Assembly: GCF_036946125.1 (NCBI RefSeq)
Contig: NZ_JAQIJT010000002.1
Coordinates: 279,001-343,000, forward strand
Direction: 5' to 3'
DNA length: 64,000 nt
From: Sphingomonas adhaesiva
GTDB lineage: Bacteria; Pseudomonadota; Alphaproteobacteria; Sphingomonadales; Sphingomonadaceae
The position numbers and the translations under genes were made by a program. This document shows, in pieces, positions 8,829-17,990 of this stretch; position 1 is the first letter of the stretch, and every line of letters starts with the position of its first letter. Below the pieces are notes generated by a model that worked only from the letters and a program-made list of their open reading frames with translations, was not told the origin of the DNA and made no database searches.

Positions 8829-10296
8829 TCACCGCGGGCGATACTCGATCCGCGCGTCCCCCTCCGCCTGAACGGGAAGGAACAGCCCCGCGCCCGTGAC
8901 CTGCAACTGCCCAGTCGATACCTGACGCACGTCGGTGGACAGCAGGAAATCGCCCTCGCGCCGTGCGCCGATCGCGGCCTGCGCCTTGGCGAGCACCCTT
9001 TGATAGTCGGGCGCGAAATCGTGGCGCAGCGCCAGCGCGACCGCCTGCTGCACCTGTACGGTCGATAGCAGCTGCACCAGCAGGTCGACCGCGGCCGAAT
9101 CGGTCTTCGTCGCCAGTTGCACGTCGCGCGCCTGCACCAGCTGCGAATTGGCATCGTTGTAGGGAAGCGCCGACAGCCAGACCTCGCCGCGGGTGGTCGG
9201 GCCGCCGTCCTTCGGCTTGACCTGCGCCTTCACCCCCACCGCGATCCGGCCGCCGTCGGTGGCATAGACCGTCACCTTCCCGAACTGCGCCTCGACCGGG
9301 CCGACGCCGGGCACGTCGATGCCGCGCGCCGCGAGCTTGCGCAGCGTGCGCTCGACCACCGGCTCCAGCTGCGCGTAATCGGCGAGGACGGGTACGAAGA
9401 AGCGCAGGCCCGGTCGGCCCTTCACCTGGCCGGGGCGCGGCAGCGGCGTGACCGCGGGGTCCGCCGGACGATCGCCGACGAACGTCTCGGTCAGCGCCTC
9501 CGCCGCGAGCGTCAGGCGCAGGTGGCGCCCCTCGACCCGGTAGCTGCCGACGCCCAGTGCGCGCGGGGTGACGCGCAGCCATGCGGGTGGGTTGCGCTTG
9601 CTCAGCTCGATCGTGGTGAAGGCCTGGGCCCAGACCTTTTGCAGGTCGTCGCGCGGGCGCAGCCGCTCCAGCTGGCGTGGCAGGTCGCGCTCCAGCCGGC
9701 GCACGATGCCGACCAGCTTCTCGTCCGCCTCGCGCCGGAAGGTGATGCGCTGGCCTGCGACCTCGGTGCCGGGCAGTTCGCGCCAGCGGTAGGAGATGTC
9801 GAGCGTGGCGCGCGGCTGCCAGTCGCCGACGACGCGCAGCGTCGCGGCGGCATGGACGATGGCGCTGCCGGTCGCGGTCTTGCTGAGGACGCCGCCGACG
9901 TCGCGCGCCGCGATGCGTGCGCTGACCGGCATGGTGATGTCGAGCCGCTCGCCGCTGCCCGAGAGACGGATGTCTCCGCGCGTCACCTGTCCGACGAGGC
10001 GGCAGCCGAGATCGGGGGGTGACCTTCACCCCGGCGACGCGGCGCCCCTCGACGCAGACGTCGCGGTGCTGATCGATCGTCCACAGCGTTCGCGGCGTTT
10101 CCGCGTCGAGTCCCCGCTCGACCGCCGCGAGATCGGCCGTGACGGGCACGACGATGGTCGAGCTTTGCTGCGGCAGCCGGGTGGCGCCGTCCCCCACCCG
10201 CGGCGGCGCGGCGTTACCGACCGGGCGCGAGCAACCCGCGATCGTGCCGGCCAGCAGGAGCAGCGCGAGGGTCGGGACGGCGGGGGAGCGGCGCAA
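8829..10296 (-). pseudogene. DUF4403 lipoprotein gene interrupted by a one-base frameshift
   Basis: The N-terminal part (from the ATG at 10296) encodes a lipoprotein signal with lipobox TIAGC, then sequence up to GVKVTP. The remaining ~390 codons continue in another frame to the stop at 8829. The two frames join exactly at a run of six G (10014-10019 on the plus strand): removing one base restores VTPDLGCRLVGQVTRGD and a single ~488-residue DUF4403 protein. Such proteins are thought to sit in the envelope; function is unknown. Either the gene has decayed or phase-varied at the homopolymer, or the assembly has one base too many. Translation starting inside the second frame would give a cytoplasmic fragment of 385 residues. 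Confidence 0.8.
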
Positions 10297-10369
10297 CCAA
10301 GGACTCCATCATGAGGGCGATGGTTTCCAACCCGTAACATTGCCTTTCGATCCGCCGCGTCCCCCGTGG

Positions 10370-10588
10370 TCAGGCGCCGCGCCCGGTCCTTTCCTGCAAG
10401 GCGTCGATCCGCTTCGAGGCGTCCGCCTTCGTCAGCGACTCGTCGAACGTCTCGCCCGCCTCCTCGCTCAGCGTCTTGAGGTAGCTCGCCTGCGCGCCGG
10501 TCATCGGCTCGTCGCCAGTGGTCCAGTCGTCGGGGTCCTTTTCCGCATTGGAAAAGGGATGTGTTTTCGGATCGTTGGCCTGCGACAT
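10370..10588 (-). CDS. DUF3072 small protein
   Basis: A 72-residue acidic protein matching the DUF3072 family, recognisable by the core WTTGDEPMTGAQASYLKTLS and the following EEAGE. The function is unknown. I prefer the ATG at 10588, which has AAAGGA about ten bases upstream, over an ATG nine codons earlier. The C-terminal half (LTKADASKRIDALQERTG) looks like a short helix-extended-loop-helix, a fold that in other small proteins touches nucleic acid; that is only inference. It is divergent from kup. Confidence 0.8.
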   Translation of the reverse strand: MSQANDPKTHPFSNAEKDPDDWTTGDEPMTGAQASYLKTLSEEAGETFDESLTKADASKRIDALQERTGRGA

Positions 10589-10772
10589 TCGTCTGTGTCC
10601 TTTCGGGAGGGTCAACGAGCGTGTTCATTATCTGTTCCGCGTTGCATGCCCCTCGGCCCGGTGCTAGGCGCGCCGTCACTATGGGCACCTTTGTGGGCGA
10701 TCACGTCGCGAGCACGGACGGCAACGCCCCTGCCCGAACCTTGGCCGGAACGACCGTCACCATGGTGGCGGC

Positions 10773-12698
10773 GTGAGCGCGCCCGACGCGGCGGGCGCCA
10801 CCGTCGATGCCGGCGCCGCGCCGCATCATCATCATGGCAGCCGGCAGGGGCTGACCGCGCTCGCGGTCGGCGCGATCGGCGTCGTCTACGGCGACATCGG
10901 CACCAGCCCGCTGTATGCGATGAAGGAGGTGTTCGTCGGGCACCATCCGCTCGCGGTGGACCAGCTCCACATCTTCGGCGTGGTCAGCCTGATGTTCTGG
11001 TCGCTGATGCTGATCGTGACGCTGAAATACGTCCTGATCGTGCTGCGCGCCGACAACAACGGCGAGGGCGGCAGCCTGGCGCTGCTGGCGCTGATCCAGC
11101 GGCGGTCGGGCGCGGGCAAGCGCTGGGGCCCGAGCCTGGTGATGCTGGGCGTGGTGGCCACCGCGCTGTTCTTCGGCGATTGCATGATTACGCCCGCCAT
11201 CTCCGTCCTGTCGGCGGTGGAGGGGCTGGCGACGGTCGAGCAGGGGTTCGATTCGTTCGTCCTGCCGATCGCGGTGACGATCCTGATCGCGCTGTTCTGG
11301 CTGCAGTCGATCGGCACGGCGAAGGTCGGGCGGCTCTTCGGGCCGATCATGATCGTCTATTTCATCGTGCTGGCCGGCATGGGGCTGATGCACATCGCGC
11401 AGCGCCCCGACGTGCTGTGGGCGCTGAACCCGATGTGGGCGGTGCGCTTCGCCGCCAGCGACGGGAAGCTGGCGTTCCTGGCGCTGGGCTCGGTCGTGCT
11501 GGCGGTGACGGGGGCGGAGGCGCTGTATGCCGACATGGGGCATTTCGGGCGCAGGCCGATCTCCTACGCGTGGCTGGGCTTCGTCCTGCCGGCGCTGATG
11601 CTCAACTATCTGGGGCAGGGCGCGCTGCTGCTCCAGACGCCCGCGGCGGCGGAGAACCCGTTCTTCCTGATGGCGCCGGAGGCGTGGCGCCTGCCGCTCG
11701 TCATCCTGGCGACGATGGCGACCGTGATCGCCAGCCAGGCGGTCATCACCGGCGCCTATTCGGTGGTGCAGCAGGCGGTGCAGCTGGGGCTGATGCCGCG
11801 CATCCGCATCACCCACACCAGCGCGTCGGAGGCGGGGCAGATCTACATCCCCGCGGCCAATTGGGCGCTGATGGTGATGGTGCTGCTGCTCGTCTTCGGC
11901 TTCGGCGAATCGTCCAACCTCGCCGCGGCGTACGGCATCGCGGTGACGGGGACGATGTTCATCTCGACCTGCATGGTCGGGGTGCTGATCCGCCGCGTGT
12001 GGCACTGGCCGATCTGGGCGGTGGCGCTGTTCGAGGTCGTGTTCCTGGCGATCGACGGCCTGTATTTCGGATCGAACCTCACGAAGGTGCCCGACGGCGG
12101 CTGGTTCCCGCTGCTGGTGGCGATCATCGTCTTCGTGCTGCTGACCACCTGGTCGCTGGGCCGCAAGCTGATGCTGGAGCGGATGCGCGAGGCGGCGATG
12201 CCGATCAAGATCTTCATCGATTCGGCCGCGACCTCCGCCACGCGCGTGTCGGGGACCGCCGTGTTCATGACCTCGACCCCGGACGGCGTGCCGCACGCGC
12301 TGCTCCACAACCTGAAGCACAATCGCGTGCTCCACGACCGCGTCATCCTGCTGACGGTGCGGGTCACCGACATGCCCTATTTCCCGGTCGACGACCGTTT
12401 CCTGCACGAGGATCTGGGGCAGGGGTTCCACCGCGTCATCCTGCGCTACGGCTTCATGGAGGAGCCGGACGTGCCCGCCAACCTGAAGTCGTTCCGCGGC
12501 TGCGGGGGTGAGTTCCGGATGATGGACACCAGCTTCTTCCTGAGCCGCCAGACGCTGCTGGCATCGGAGCGGCCGGGGATGGCGATCTGGCGCGAGAAGC
12601 TGTTCGCCTGGATGCTGCGCAACGCGGAAAGCGCGATGGAATTCTTCCGCCTGCCGACCAATCGCGTGGTCGAGCTGGGCAGCCAGATCGAGATTTGA
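10773..12698 (+). CDS. kup: KUP-family potassium transporter
   Basis: A low-affinity, proton-coupled potassium uptake protein of the inner membrane. The 641-residue chain starts at GTG and has the family landmark VGAIGVVYGDIGTSPLYA (residues ~31-48), about twelve hydrophobic spans to residue ~470 and a C-terminal soluble domain of ~170 residues, as usual. An odd run of four histidines precedes the first span. The TTG start of the next gene overlaps its stop (TTGA), so the two are probably translated together. Confidence 0.95.
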   Translation: MSAPDAAGATVDAGAAPHHHHGSRQGLTALAVGAIGVVYGDIGTSPLYAMKEVFVGHHPLAVDQLHIFGVVSLMFWSLMLIVTLKYVLIVLRADNNGEGGSLALLALIQRRSGAGKRWGPSLVMLGVVATALFFGDCMITPAISVLSAVEGLATVEQGFDSFVLPIAVTILIALFWLQSIGTAKVGRLFGPIMIVYFIVLAGMGLMHIAQRPDVLWALNPMWAVRFAASDGKLAFLALGSVVLAVTGAEALYADMGHFGRRPISYAWLGFVLPALMLNYLGQGALLLQTPAAAENPFFLMAPEAWRLPLVILATMATVIASQAVITGAYSVVQQAVQLGLMPRIRITHTSASEAGQIYIPAANWALMVMVLLLVFGFGESSNLAAAYGIAVTGTMFISTCMVGVLIRRVWHWPIWAVALFEVVFLAIDGLYFGSNLTKVPDGGWFPLLVAIIVFVLLTTWSLGRKLMLERMREAAMPIKIFIDSAATSATRVSGTAVFMTSTPDGVPHALLHNLKHNRVLHDRVILLTVRVTDMPYFPVDDRFLHEDLGQGFHRVILRYGFMEEPDVPANLKSFRGCGGEFRMMDTSFFLSRQTLLASERPGMAIWREKLFAWMLRNAESAMEFFRLPTNRVVELGSQIEI

Positions 12699-13207
12699 GC
12701 GACGCGGCCGCTCCGATCATCCTGACCGCGCTGTTCGGGGCGCCGGACCAGGCGTTCTTCGACGCGCAGCGGCGCGCGTTCTTTCCGGCGGAGCGCAACC
12801 AGCTGGATGCGCATCTGACGATGTTCCATCATCTGCCGCCGGGCAGCGCGGACGAGGTGCGCCACCGGCTGGTGCAGGAGACGCGCGGGGTGCCGGCGCC
12901 GGCGGCGCGCGTGGCGGGCGTGATATCGCTGGGGCGGGGCGTGGCGTACCGGATCGACTCGCCCGGGCTGGCGGCGATCCGGGGGCGACTGGCGGAGGCG
13001 TTCCACGGGTTGCTGACCCCGCAGGATCAGGCCGGCTGGCGCGCGCACGTGACGGTGCAGAACAAGGTGACGCCCGCCGAGGCGAAAGCGACGCTGGCGC
13101 AGCTGCAGGCGGGATTCGCGGCGCGTCCGGTGACGATCGCGGGGCTGGCGGCGTGGTGGTATCGCGGCGGGCCATGGGAGCCGCTGTCCCGGCATATGTT
13201 CGGGTAG
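12695..13207 (+). CDS. 2'-5' RNA ligase-like 2H phosphoesterase
   Basis: A 170-residue member of the 2H phosphoesterase superfamily, with the two HxT motifs that name the family at His40 (HLTM) and His118 (HVTV). Members hydrolyse or form 2'-5' or cyclic phosphodiester bonds; the substrate here cannot be inferred. The start is a TTG overlapping the kup stop codon. No better start with a ribosome site is visible, since the N-terminal strand (PIILTALF) begins only seven residues in. Confidence 0.8.
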   Translation: MSDAAAPIILTALFGAPDQAFFDAQRRAFFPAERNQLDAHLTMFHHLPPGSADEVRHRLVQETRGVPAPAARVAGVISLGRGVAYRIDSPGLAAIRGRLAEAFHGLLTPQDQAGWRAHVTVQNKVTPAEAKATLAQLQAGFAARPVTIAGLAAWWYRGGPWEPLSRHMFG

Positions 13208-13338
13208 CTATTGGCAGTCAGCCACAGCATGACGATCGTGGCGGCGAACAGTAGCGCCGCGCTCACGATCGCAAACGTGAGGCGTTGAGAACGGGGTAGC
13301 AGGCGCGTGATTTCCACCGCTGCCTCGAAAAGTGTCAT
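13027..13338 (-). CDS. possible small membrane protein
   Basis: A 103-codon frame whose ATG has an excellent ribosome site (GGGAGGG, five bases upstream). The first ~45 residues contain one clear membrane span (LTFAIVSAALLFAATIVMLW). The C-terminal ~60 residues lie antisense to the end of the 2H gene and look like shadow translation, so the real protein may be shorter or the 3' end altered. The ribosome site is embedded in a hairpin (GAACCC ... GGGTTC). No family is recognised. Confidence 0.35.
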   Translation of the reverse strand: MTLFEAAVEITRLLPRSQRLTFAIVSAALLFAATIVMLWLTANSYPNICRDSGSHGPPRYHHAASPAIVTGRAANPACSCASVAFASAGVTLFCTVTCARQPA

Positions 13339-13444
13339 CGAACCCTCCCTTGTTGGGTTCGCCTCACCTGCCTGATCGTTCGAGGGGGGATTACGGCGGA
13401 TGTGACATTCTCGTCGCCCCGGGTTTATCCGAGACCGCTGCGAA

Positions 13445-13690
13445 ACTCAGTTTCCTGTTCCCCGGCGAAGGCCGGGGCCCAGCTGGGGGACGGTGGTAAC
13501 AGACGCAAAAGCCACGCCGACTGGGCCCCGGCCTTCGCCGGGGAACAGTGAGATTGTCGAGCGATCCACGACGCTCGAAGAGGTCTCGACCTGTTCCGGG
13601 GTCCAGGGTTTCGCTTCCCAAACGATCGCGAGGTGCGCGGGACCCTGGATGCCGGAACAGGTCCGGCATGACGGAACAGGAATAGCCGGA
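13445..13690. repeat. two nested GC-rich inverted-repeat elements
   Basis: This 460-bp gap before tRNA-Met has no convincing gene. The first element has perfect 28-bp arms at 13455-13482 and 13521-13548 (CTGTTCCCCGGCGAAGGCCG in the left arm), 38 bp apart. The second has near-perfect 20-bp arms at 13590-13609 and 13642-13661 (CCTGTTCCGGGGTCCAGGGT), then a CCGGAACAGGTCCGG palindrome. Related sequence occurs at 8590-8620. They look like dispersed intergenic palindromes; short frames across them are palindrome translations. Confidence 0.75.
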
Positions 13691-13801
13691 CCCCGGCTCG
13701 GGGCCGGTTGACGGGAATGTGTCATCCGGCCGCTTGACCGCGTCGTTTGCGCTGCTATAGCCCGCGCCTCACGAGCGGTACGGTGCCCTTGTCTGCGACG
13801 G

Positions 13802-13878
13802 GGCGGAGTAGCTCAGCTGGTTAGAGCACGGGAATCATAATCCTGGGGTCGGGGGTTCAAGTCCCTCCTCCGCTACCA
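13802..13878 (+). tRNA. tRNA-Met (CAT)
   Basis: A complete cloverleaf of 77 bases with encoded CCA. The acceptor stem is GGCGGAG/CTCCGCT, the D arm GCTCAGCTGGTTAGAGC, the anticodon stem CGGGA/TCCTG with loop ATCATAA (anticodon CAT), and the T loop GGTTCAAGTCC. The acceptor pairs G1 with U72 and lacks the C1-A72 mismatch of initiators, so it is elongator Met. A lysidine-modified Ile2 tRNA also reads CAT and cannot be strictly excluded. Confidence 0.93.
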
Positions 13879-13928
13879 ACCGCTCGTGACATTTTCCCGG
13901 CGTTGGTCTTGATCGCGCTCCGTCGCGG

Positions 13929-14447
13929 CTACCCCAATCGGCGGGCGAAGACGTGGCTGGTCATGGCGAAGCCGGACCGTTCGAAGAAGGCGTGCGCGCG
14001 GGTGTTGCGGACGCCGCTCTCGAGAAATATCCAGTCGACGCCGGCTTCCCGCACCCGACGCTCGATCATCTCGATCAGACGGGTGCCGACGCCGTGGGAG
14101 CGGGCGTCCGGCGCGACGACCATGTCTTCCACGACCGCAAAGCGTCGACGCGACGATTGCTCCCATGCGACGACGGCCATCCCCAGCAACGTGCCCATGG
14201 CGTCGCGTGCGAGCAACAGGTCGCGTTCGTCCCCCAATGCCGCAAAATCCCCGGCGTAGAGATCGGGAAGCGAGGGAGCCCATGTTTCGGCGTCGATGCT
14301 GAGGCCGGTCTGGATTTCGCCATGACTGATATATGCGGTGTCGGCACCGATGATCCGCCCTGCAAGCGCGGCGGCGGCGGCCGCGGCGGCGGGGGACTTG
14401 TCCCAGTCGAGCGTGATCGTCGTCGCGACCGATACGTCCTGTGCCAC
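13929..14447 (-). CDS. GNAT-family N-acetyltransferase
   Basis: A 172-residue GNAT acetyltransferase. Motif A is VVAPDARSHGVGTRLIEMI (about residues 112-130), with the VRNTRAHAFFERSGF segment after it, the usual CoA-pocket end. The N-terminal ~40 residues include an alanine run and are not conserved. The start used is GTG. It stands alone between tRNA-Met and a divergent membrane protein, so neighbours do not suggest a substrate. Confidence 0.8.
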   Translation of the reverse strand: MAQDVSVATTITLDWDKSPAAAAAAAALAGRIIGADTAYISHGEIQTGLSIDAETWAPSLPDLYAGDFAALGDERDLLLARDAMGTLLGMAVVAWEQSSRRRFAVVEDMVVAPDARSHGVGTRLIEMIERRVREAGVDWIFLESGVRNTRAHAFFERSGFAMTSHVFARRLG

Positions 14448-14557
14448 GCGTGCTTCTCCGGGCGGAAAAAGGGGTAACGGCGACGTAGCATCGGGCCCCG
14501 AGCCGTGTCATCCTTTCCCGAGATTTTGGGATTGCTGTTCAACTGGGGGGATGAACA

Positions 14558-15388
14558 ATGATCGTACTGGTCGGCGCCGCGGCCGATGGCGTTGCCGCAG
14601 CGGTAGACGGCTTTTTCCACGGCCGGGCCTATCTGATCGCGCTTTTCGGTTCGACGCTGACAGGCCTCGGCGTGTGTTTCACGGCCTGGCAGATCAAGCT
14701 GGGTGGCCGGCGATATGAGATCGAACAGGGGTGGAAGCGCTCGGAGCTGGTGCGGTCCTATCTGTCGCAGATGACGAGCGACCCGAACATCGCCTTGACG
14801 TTACGCATCCTCGACTGGCGCGGGGGACCGGCACAGATACCCGCGCCATTTCAGCCGCTGTTCGATGCCATCGATAGGGCGCCTGCGCGGCCGTTCTGGC
14901 ATGCATCGCCACCGGCGAAGGGCTATTTCGATATCAACTGGGATCGTTTCGTCACCTCGCTGAAGGTCATGCGCGACCCGGATTGGCGAAGCGCGGACAT
15001 GTTCACCTATCGAAGCTGCTTCGATTCGTTCTGCACCTTTCTTCAAGCCGTGGCCGACGACGTGCGTGCGATCAGCGTCAGTCCGTCGGAATATGCCGAC
15101 CTGAGCTTCTATTGTCACAGGGTGATGTTTCCGAAGGACGCGGCTCGAGAGGATCATCCCCAGGCGGGTGCCATCCTGCGGAAATATATCGAGGAATATT
15201 ATAACGACCGGACCTATCGGGTGATCGCGCGCATTGCCGAGGAATATGCGAAGGAGCATGACGAAAACTGTCCGGTTCCCTCGATCGTCTATCCCGAACT
15301 TTTCATATCCGAGGGGCCGCCCGGATGGCGTGCGCAGCTGTCCAGGGCGATCCGGAGGACGTTCGGGATCGGCACGTCGACCGTTTAG
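14558..15388 (+). CDS. uncharacterised single-span membrane protein
   Basis: 276 residues that I cannot assign. One or two hydrophobic stretches lie near the N terminus (YLIALFGSTLTGLGVCFTAW, about residues 25-44). They are followed by a soluble, aromatic-rich domain with many Asp, Arg and Tyr residues. Base composition is visibly less GC-rich than the neighbours (codons such as ATA, AAT, GAA), suggesting later acquisition. The layout, a short membrane anchor plus a ~220-residue helical domain, resembles DUF4760-type proteins, but that is a guess. The 3' end overlaps the rimO stop by four bases on the opposite strand. Confidence 0.65.
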   Translation: MIVLVGAAADGVAAAVDGFFHGRAYLIALFGSTLTGLGVCFTAWQIKLGGRRYEIEQGWKRSELVRSYLSQMTSDPNIALTLRILDWRGGPAQIPAPFQPLFDAIDRAPARPFWHASPPAKGYFDINWDRFVTSLKVMRDPDWRSADMFTYRSCFDSFCTFLQAVADDVRAISVSPSEYADLSFYCHRVMFPKDAAREDHPQAGAILRKYIEEYYNDRTYRVIARIAEEYAKEHDENCPVPSIVYPELFISEGPPGWRAQLSRAIRRTFGIGTSTV

Positions 15389-16725
15389 TCGACGGCCGCC
15401 GCCACCCCGAACAAGTCATGCTCGTCGGCGTCCTCGATCGTGACGCGGACGATGTCGCCCTCGGCCAGATGGCCTGCGTCGCGCAAATGGACCTCGCCGT
15501 CGATCTCGGGCGCGTCCGCGGTCGAGCGGCCGGTGGCGCCGCCGCTCTCCCCGTCCACCGCGTCGATGATGACGTCGAGCGTGCGGCCGACCTTCGCGGC
15601 GAGCTTCGCCGCGGAGATGGCCGCGGTCTTTTCCATGATGCGCGCGTAGCGTTCTTCCTTCACCTCCTCGGGCACCGGATCGGGGAGGGCGTTGGCCGAT
15701 GCGCCCTCGACCGGCTCGAACCGGAACGCGCCGACGCGGTCGAGCTGCGCCTCGTCCAGCCAGTCGAGCAGGTACTGGAAATCCTCCTCGGTCTCGCCGG
15801 GGAAGCCGACGACGAAGGTGGAGCGGATCGCGATGTCGGGGCAGACCTCGCGCCAGCCGTGGATGCGGCCGAGCACCTTGGCATCGTTGGCGGGGCGCTT
15901 CATCCGGCGCAGCACCGCGGGCGCGGCATGCTGGAACGGGATATCGAGGTACGGGAGCACCAGCCCCTCCGCCATCAGCGGAATGACCTGATCGACGTGC
16001 GGATAGGGGTAGACGTAATGGAGGCGCACCCAGGGTGCGATCTTCCCCAGCTCGCGCGCCAGATCGGTCATGTGGGGGCGCACCTCCGCGCCCTTCCACA
16101 TCCGCGGCTGATCGCGGATGTCGATGCCATAGGCCGAGGTATCCTGGCTGATGACCAGCAGTTCCTTCGTCCCCGCCGCGACCAGCTTTTCCGCCTCGCG
16201 CAGGATCGCGTCGGGGCGGCGGCTGACGAGGTCGCCGCGCAGCGACGGGATGATGCAGAAGGAGCAGCGGTGGTTGCAGCCTTCCGAGATCTTCAGATAG
16301 CTGTAGTGGCGCGGTGTCAGCTTGAGGCCGGCATCGGGGATCAGGTCGACATAGGGGCTGATCGCGGCGGGGGCGGCGGCGTGGACCGCCTCCACCACCT
16401 GCTCGTATTCGTGCGCGCCGGTGATCGCGAGGACCTGTGGGAAGCGGGTGCGGATCGCCTCCGCCTCCTTGCCCATGCAGCCGGTGACGATGACGCGGCC
16501 GTTCTCCGCGATCGCCTCGCCGATCGCCTCCAGCGATTCCTCCTTGGCGGAATCGAGGAAGCCGCAGGTGTTGACCAGCACGACGTCGGCGCCGGCGTAA
16601 TCGGCGGACATCTGATAGCCGTCGGCGCGCAGCTGCGTCAGGATCCGTTCGCTGTCGACCAGGTTCTTGGGACAGCCGAGCGACACCATGCCGACGCGGG
16701 GCGGAAGGGGGAGTTGGGTGGCCAT
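15385..16725 (-). CDS. rimO: ribosomal protein S12 methylthiotransferase
   Basis: RimO is a radical-SAM enzyme with two iron-sulfur clusters that adds a methylthio group to an aspartate of ribosomal protein S12. The 446-residue protein has the N-terminal cluster cysteines Cys18 (SLGCPKN), Cys54 (NTCGF) and Cys83 (TGCMGK), the radical-SAM triad Cys150/154/157 (CNHRCSFC) and a C-terminal TRAM domain. The signature SLGCPKNLVDSE separates RimO from MiaB. I start at MATQLPLPP; the longer open frame upstream is antisense to anmK. Confidence 0.95.
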   Translation of the reverse strand: MATQLPLPPRVGMVSLGCPKNLVDSERILTQLRADGYQMSADYAGADVVLVNTCGFLDSAKEESLEAIGEAIAENGRVIVTGCMGKEAEAIRTRFPQVLAITGAHEYEQVVEAVHAAAPAAISPYVDLIPDAGLKLTPRHYSYLKISEGCNHRCSFCIIPSLRGDLVSRRPDAILREAEKLVAAGTKELLVISQDTSAYGIDIRDQPRMWKGAEVRPHMTDLARELGKIAPWVRLHYVYPYPHVDQVIPLMAEGLVLPYLDIPFQHAAPAVLRRMKRPANDAKVLGRIHGWREVCPDIAIRSTFVVGFPGETEEDFQYLLDWLDEAQLDRVGAFRFEPVEGASANALPDPVPEEVKEERYARIMEKTAAISAAKLAAKVGRTLDVIIDAVDGESGGATGRSTADAPEIDGEVHLRDAGHLAEGDIVRVTIEDADEHDLFGVAAAVD

Positions 16726-16816
16726 GAGATGTCGCGCACATAATGCGGGACGGGCCGATTTGCCAGCATCGCGCATCGAACGATAGGGAACCGCTTTCGA
16801 TAGAGGGGTGCGGTAC

Positions 16817-17905
16817 ATGCTGGCGATCGGATTGATGTCGGGCACCTCGCTGGACGGGATCGATGCCGCGCTGATCGAAACGGACGGGCGCACGGCGGTG
16901 CGCCCGCTGGCGTTTCGCGGCGAGCCGTATTCGGACGCGGCGCGCGCGCAGCTGGCGGAGGCGACGCAGCTGGCGCTGACGTTCGAGCGGCCGCGCGCCA
17001 GCCCGCCGCTGGTCGCGGCGGCCGAGCTCATCACGCGCACGCACGCGCTGGCGGTGCAGAAGCTGTTGCGCGATGCGGGCGTGACCGCCGGCGAGGTGGG
17101 GGTGATCGGCTTCCACGGGCAGACAGTGGCACATCGCCCCGACCGCGGCTGGACGTGGCAGATCGGCGACGCGCAGGCGCTGGCGGACGTGACGGGCGTG
17201 GTCACGGTGGCCGATTTCCGCAGCGCGGACGTGGCGGCGGGCGGGGAGGGTGCGCCGCTGCTGCCGGTCTATCACGCCGCGCGCGCCGCCGCGCTGGAGA
17301 AGCCGGTGGCGGTGCTGAACCTGGGGGGCGTGGCGAACGTGACGCTGATCGCGCGCGACGGGACGCTGGCGGCGTTCGATACCGGACCGGCCAACGGGCT
17401 GATCGACACGTGGATGGAGCAGGAGACGGGCGCGCGGTTCGATCGCGACGGCGCGCTGGCGGCAAGCGGGCAGGTGGACGAGATCGTGCTGACCGCGATG
17501 CTGGACCATCCGTATTTCGCGGCGCCGTATCCGAAGTCGCTCGACCGCAACGACTTCACGGTGCAACCCGCGCGCGGGCTCTCGCCGGCGGACGGGGCGG
17601 CGACGCTGACCGCGTTCACCGCCGCCACGGTGGCGGACGCGCTGCGACTGTTGCCGGAGGCGCCGGCGCGGTTGCTGGTCGCGGGGGGCGGGCGGCTGAA
17701 CCCGACGCTGATGGCGATGATCGCGACGTGGACCGGGGTGAGGCCGGAGCCGGTCGATACGCTGGGGTGGAACGGCGACGCGCTGGAGGCGGAGGGGTTC
17801 GCCTATATGGCGGTGCGGACGCTGGAGGGGCTGCCGATCAGCTTTCCCGGCACGACCGGCGTGCCGGCGGCGCTGTCGGGGGGTGAGGTGTTTCGGCCGA
17901 GATAG
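16817..17905 (+). CDS. anmK: anhydro-N-acetylmuramic acid kinase
   Basis: AnmK opens and phosphorylates anhydro-MurNAc during cell-wall recycling. The ATG at 16817 lies eight bases after AGAGGGG; a GTG three codons upstream overlaps that ribosome site, so I reject it. The 362-residue chain starts with the ATPase-fold GLMSGTSLDGID. It shows GFHGQTVAHRP, the phosphate-binding NLGGVANVT, FDTGPANGLID and the late GGGRLNPTLM, all typical of the family. It is divergent from rimO. Confidence 0.94.
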   Translation: MLAIGLMSGTSLDGIDAALIETDGRTAVRPLAFRGEPYSDAARAQLAEATQLALTFERPRASPPLVAAAELITRTHALAVQKLLRDAGVTAGEVGVIGFHGQTVAHRPDRGWTWQIGDAQALADVTGVVTVADFRSADVAAGGEGAPLLPVYHAARAAALEKPVAVLNLGGVANVTLIARDGTLAAFDTGPANGLIDTWMEQETGARFDRDGALAASGQVDEIVLTAMLDHPYFAAPYPKSLDRNDFTVQPARGLSPADGAATLTAFTAATVADALRLLPEAPARLLVAGGGRLNPTLMAMIATWTGVRPEPVDTLGWNGDALEAEGFAYMAVRTLEGLPISFPGTTGVPAALSGGEVFRPR

Positions 17906-17990
17906 GCAGCCGTCATCCGGGACCCTGCTTCATCCACGCACGACGACGGCGAGCCAGCGGGCCCCGGCTGAAGCCCGGGGTGACGGAGGA

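Noticed and set aside
10701..12431. A 576-codon minus-strand frame opposite kup, rich in His, Gln and Arg
   Set aside because: It lies wholly antisense to a clear Kup gene and looks like shadow translation of a membrane protein.
17962..17980. Hairpin CCCCGGC/GCCCGGGG between anmK and DUF4112 as a terminator
   Set aside because: The stem has a bulge and no T-run follows on either strand. It may belong to the GC-rich intergenic repeats, but support is too weak to list.
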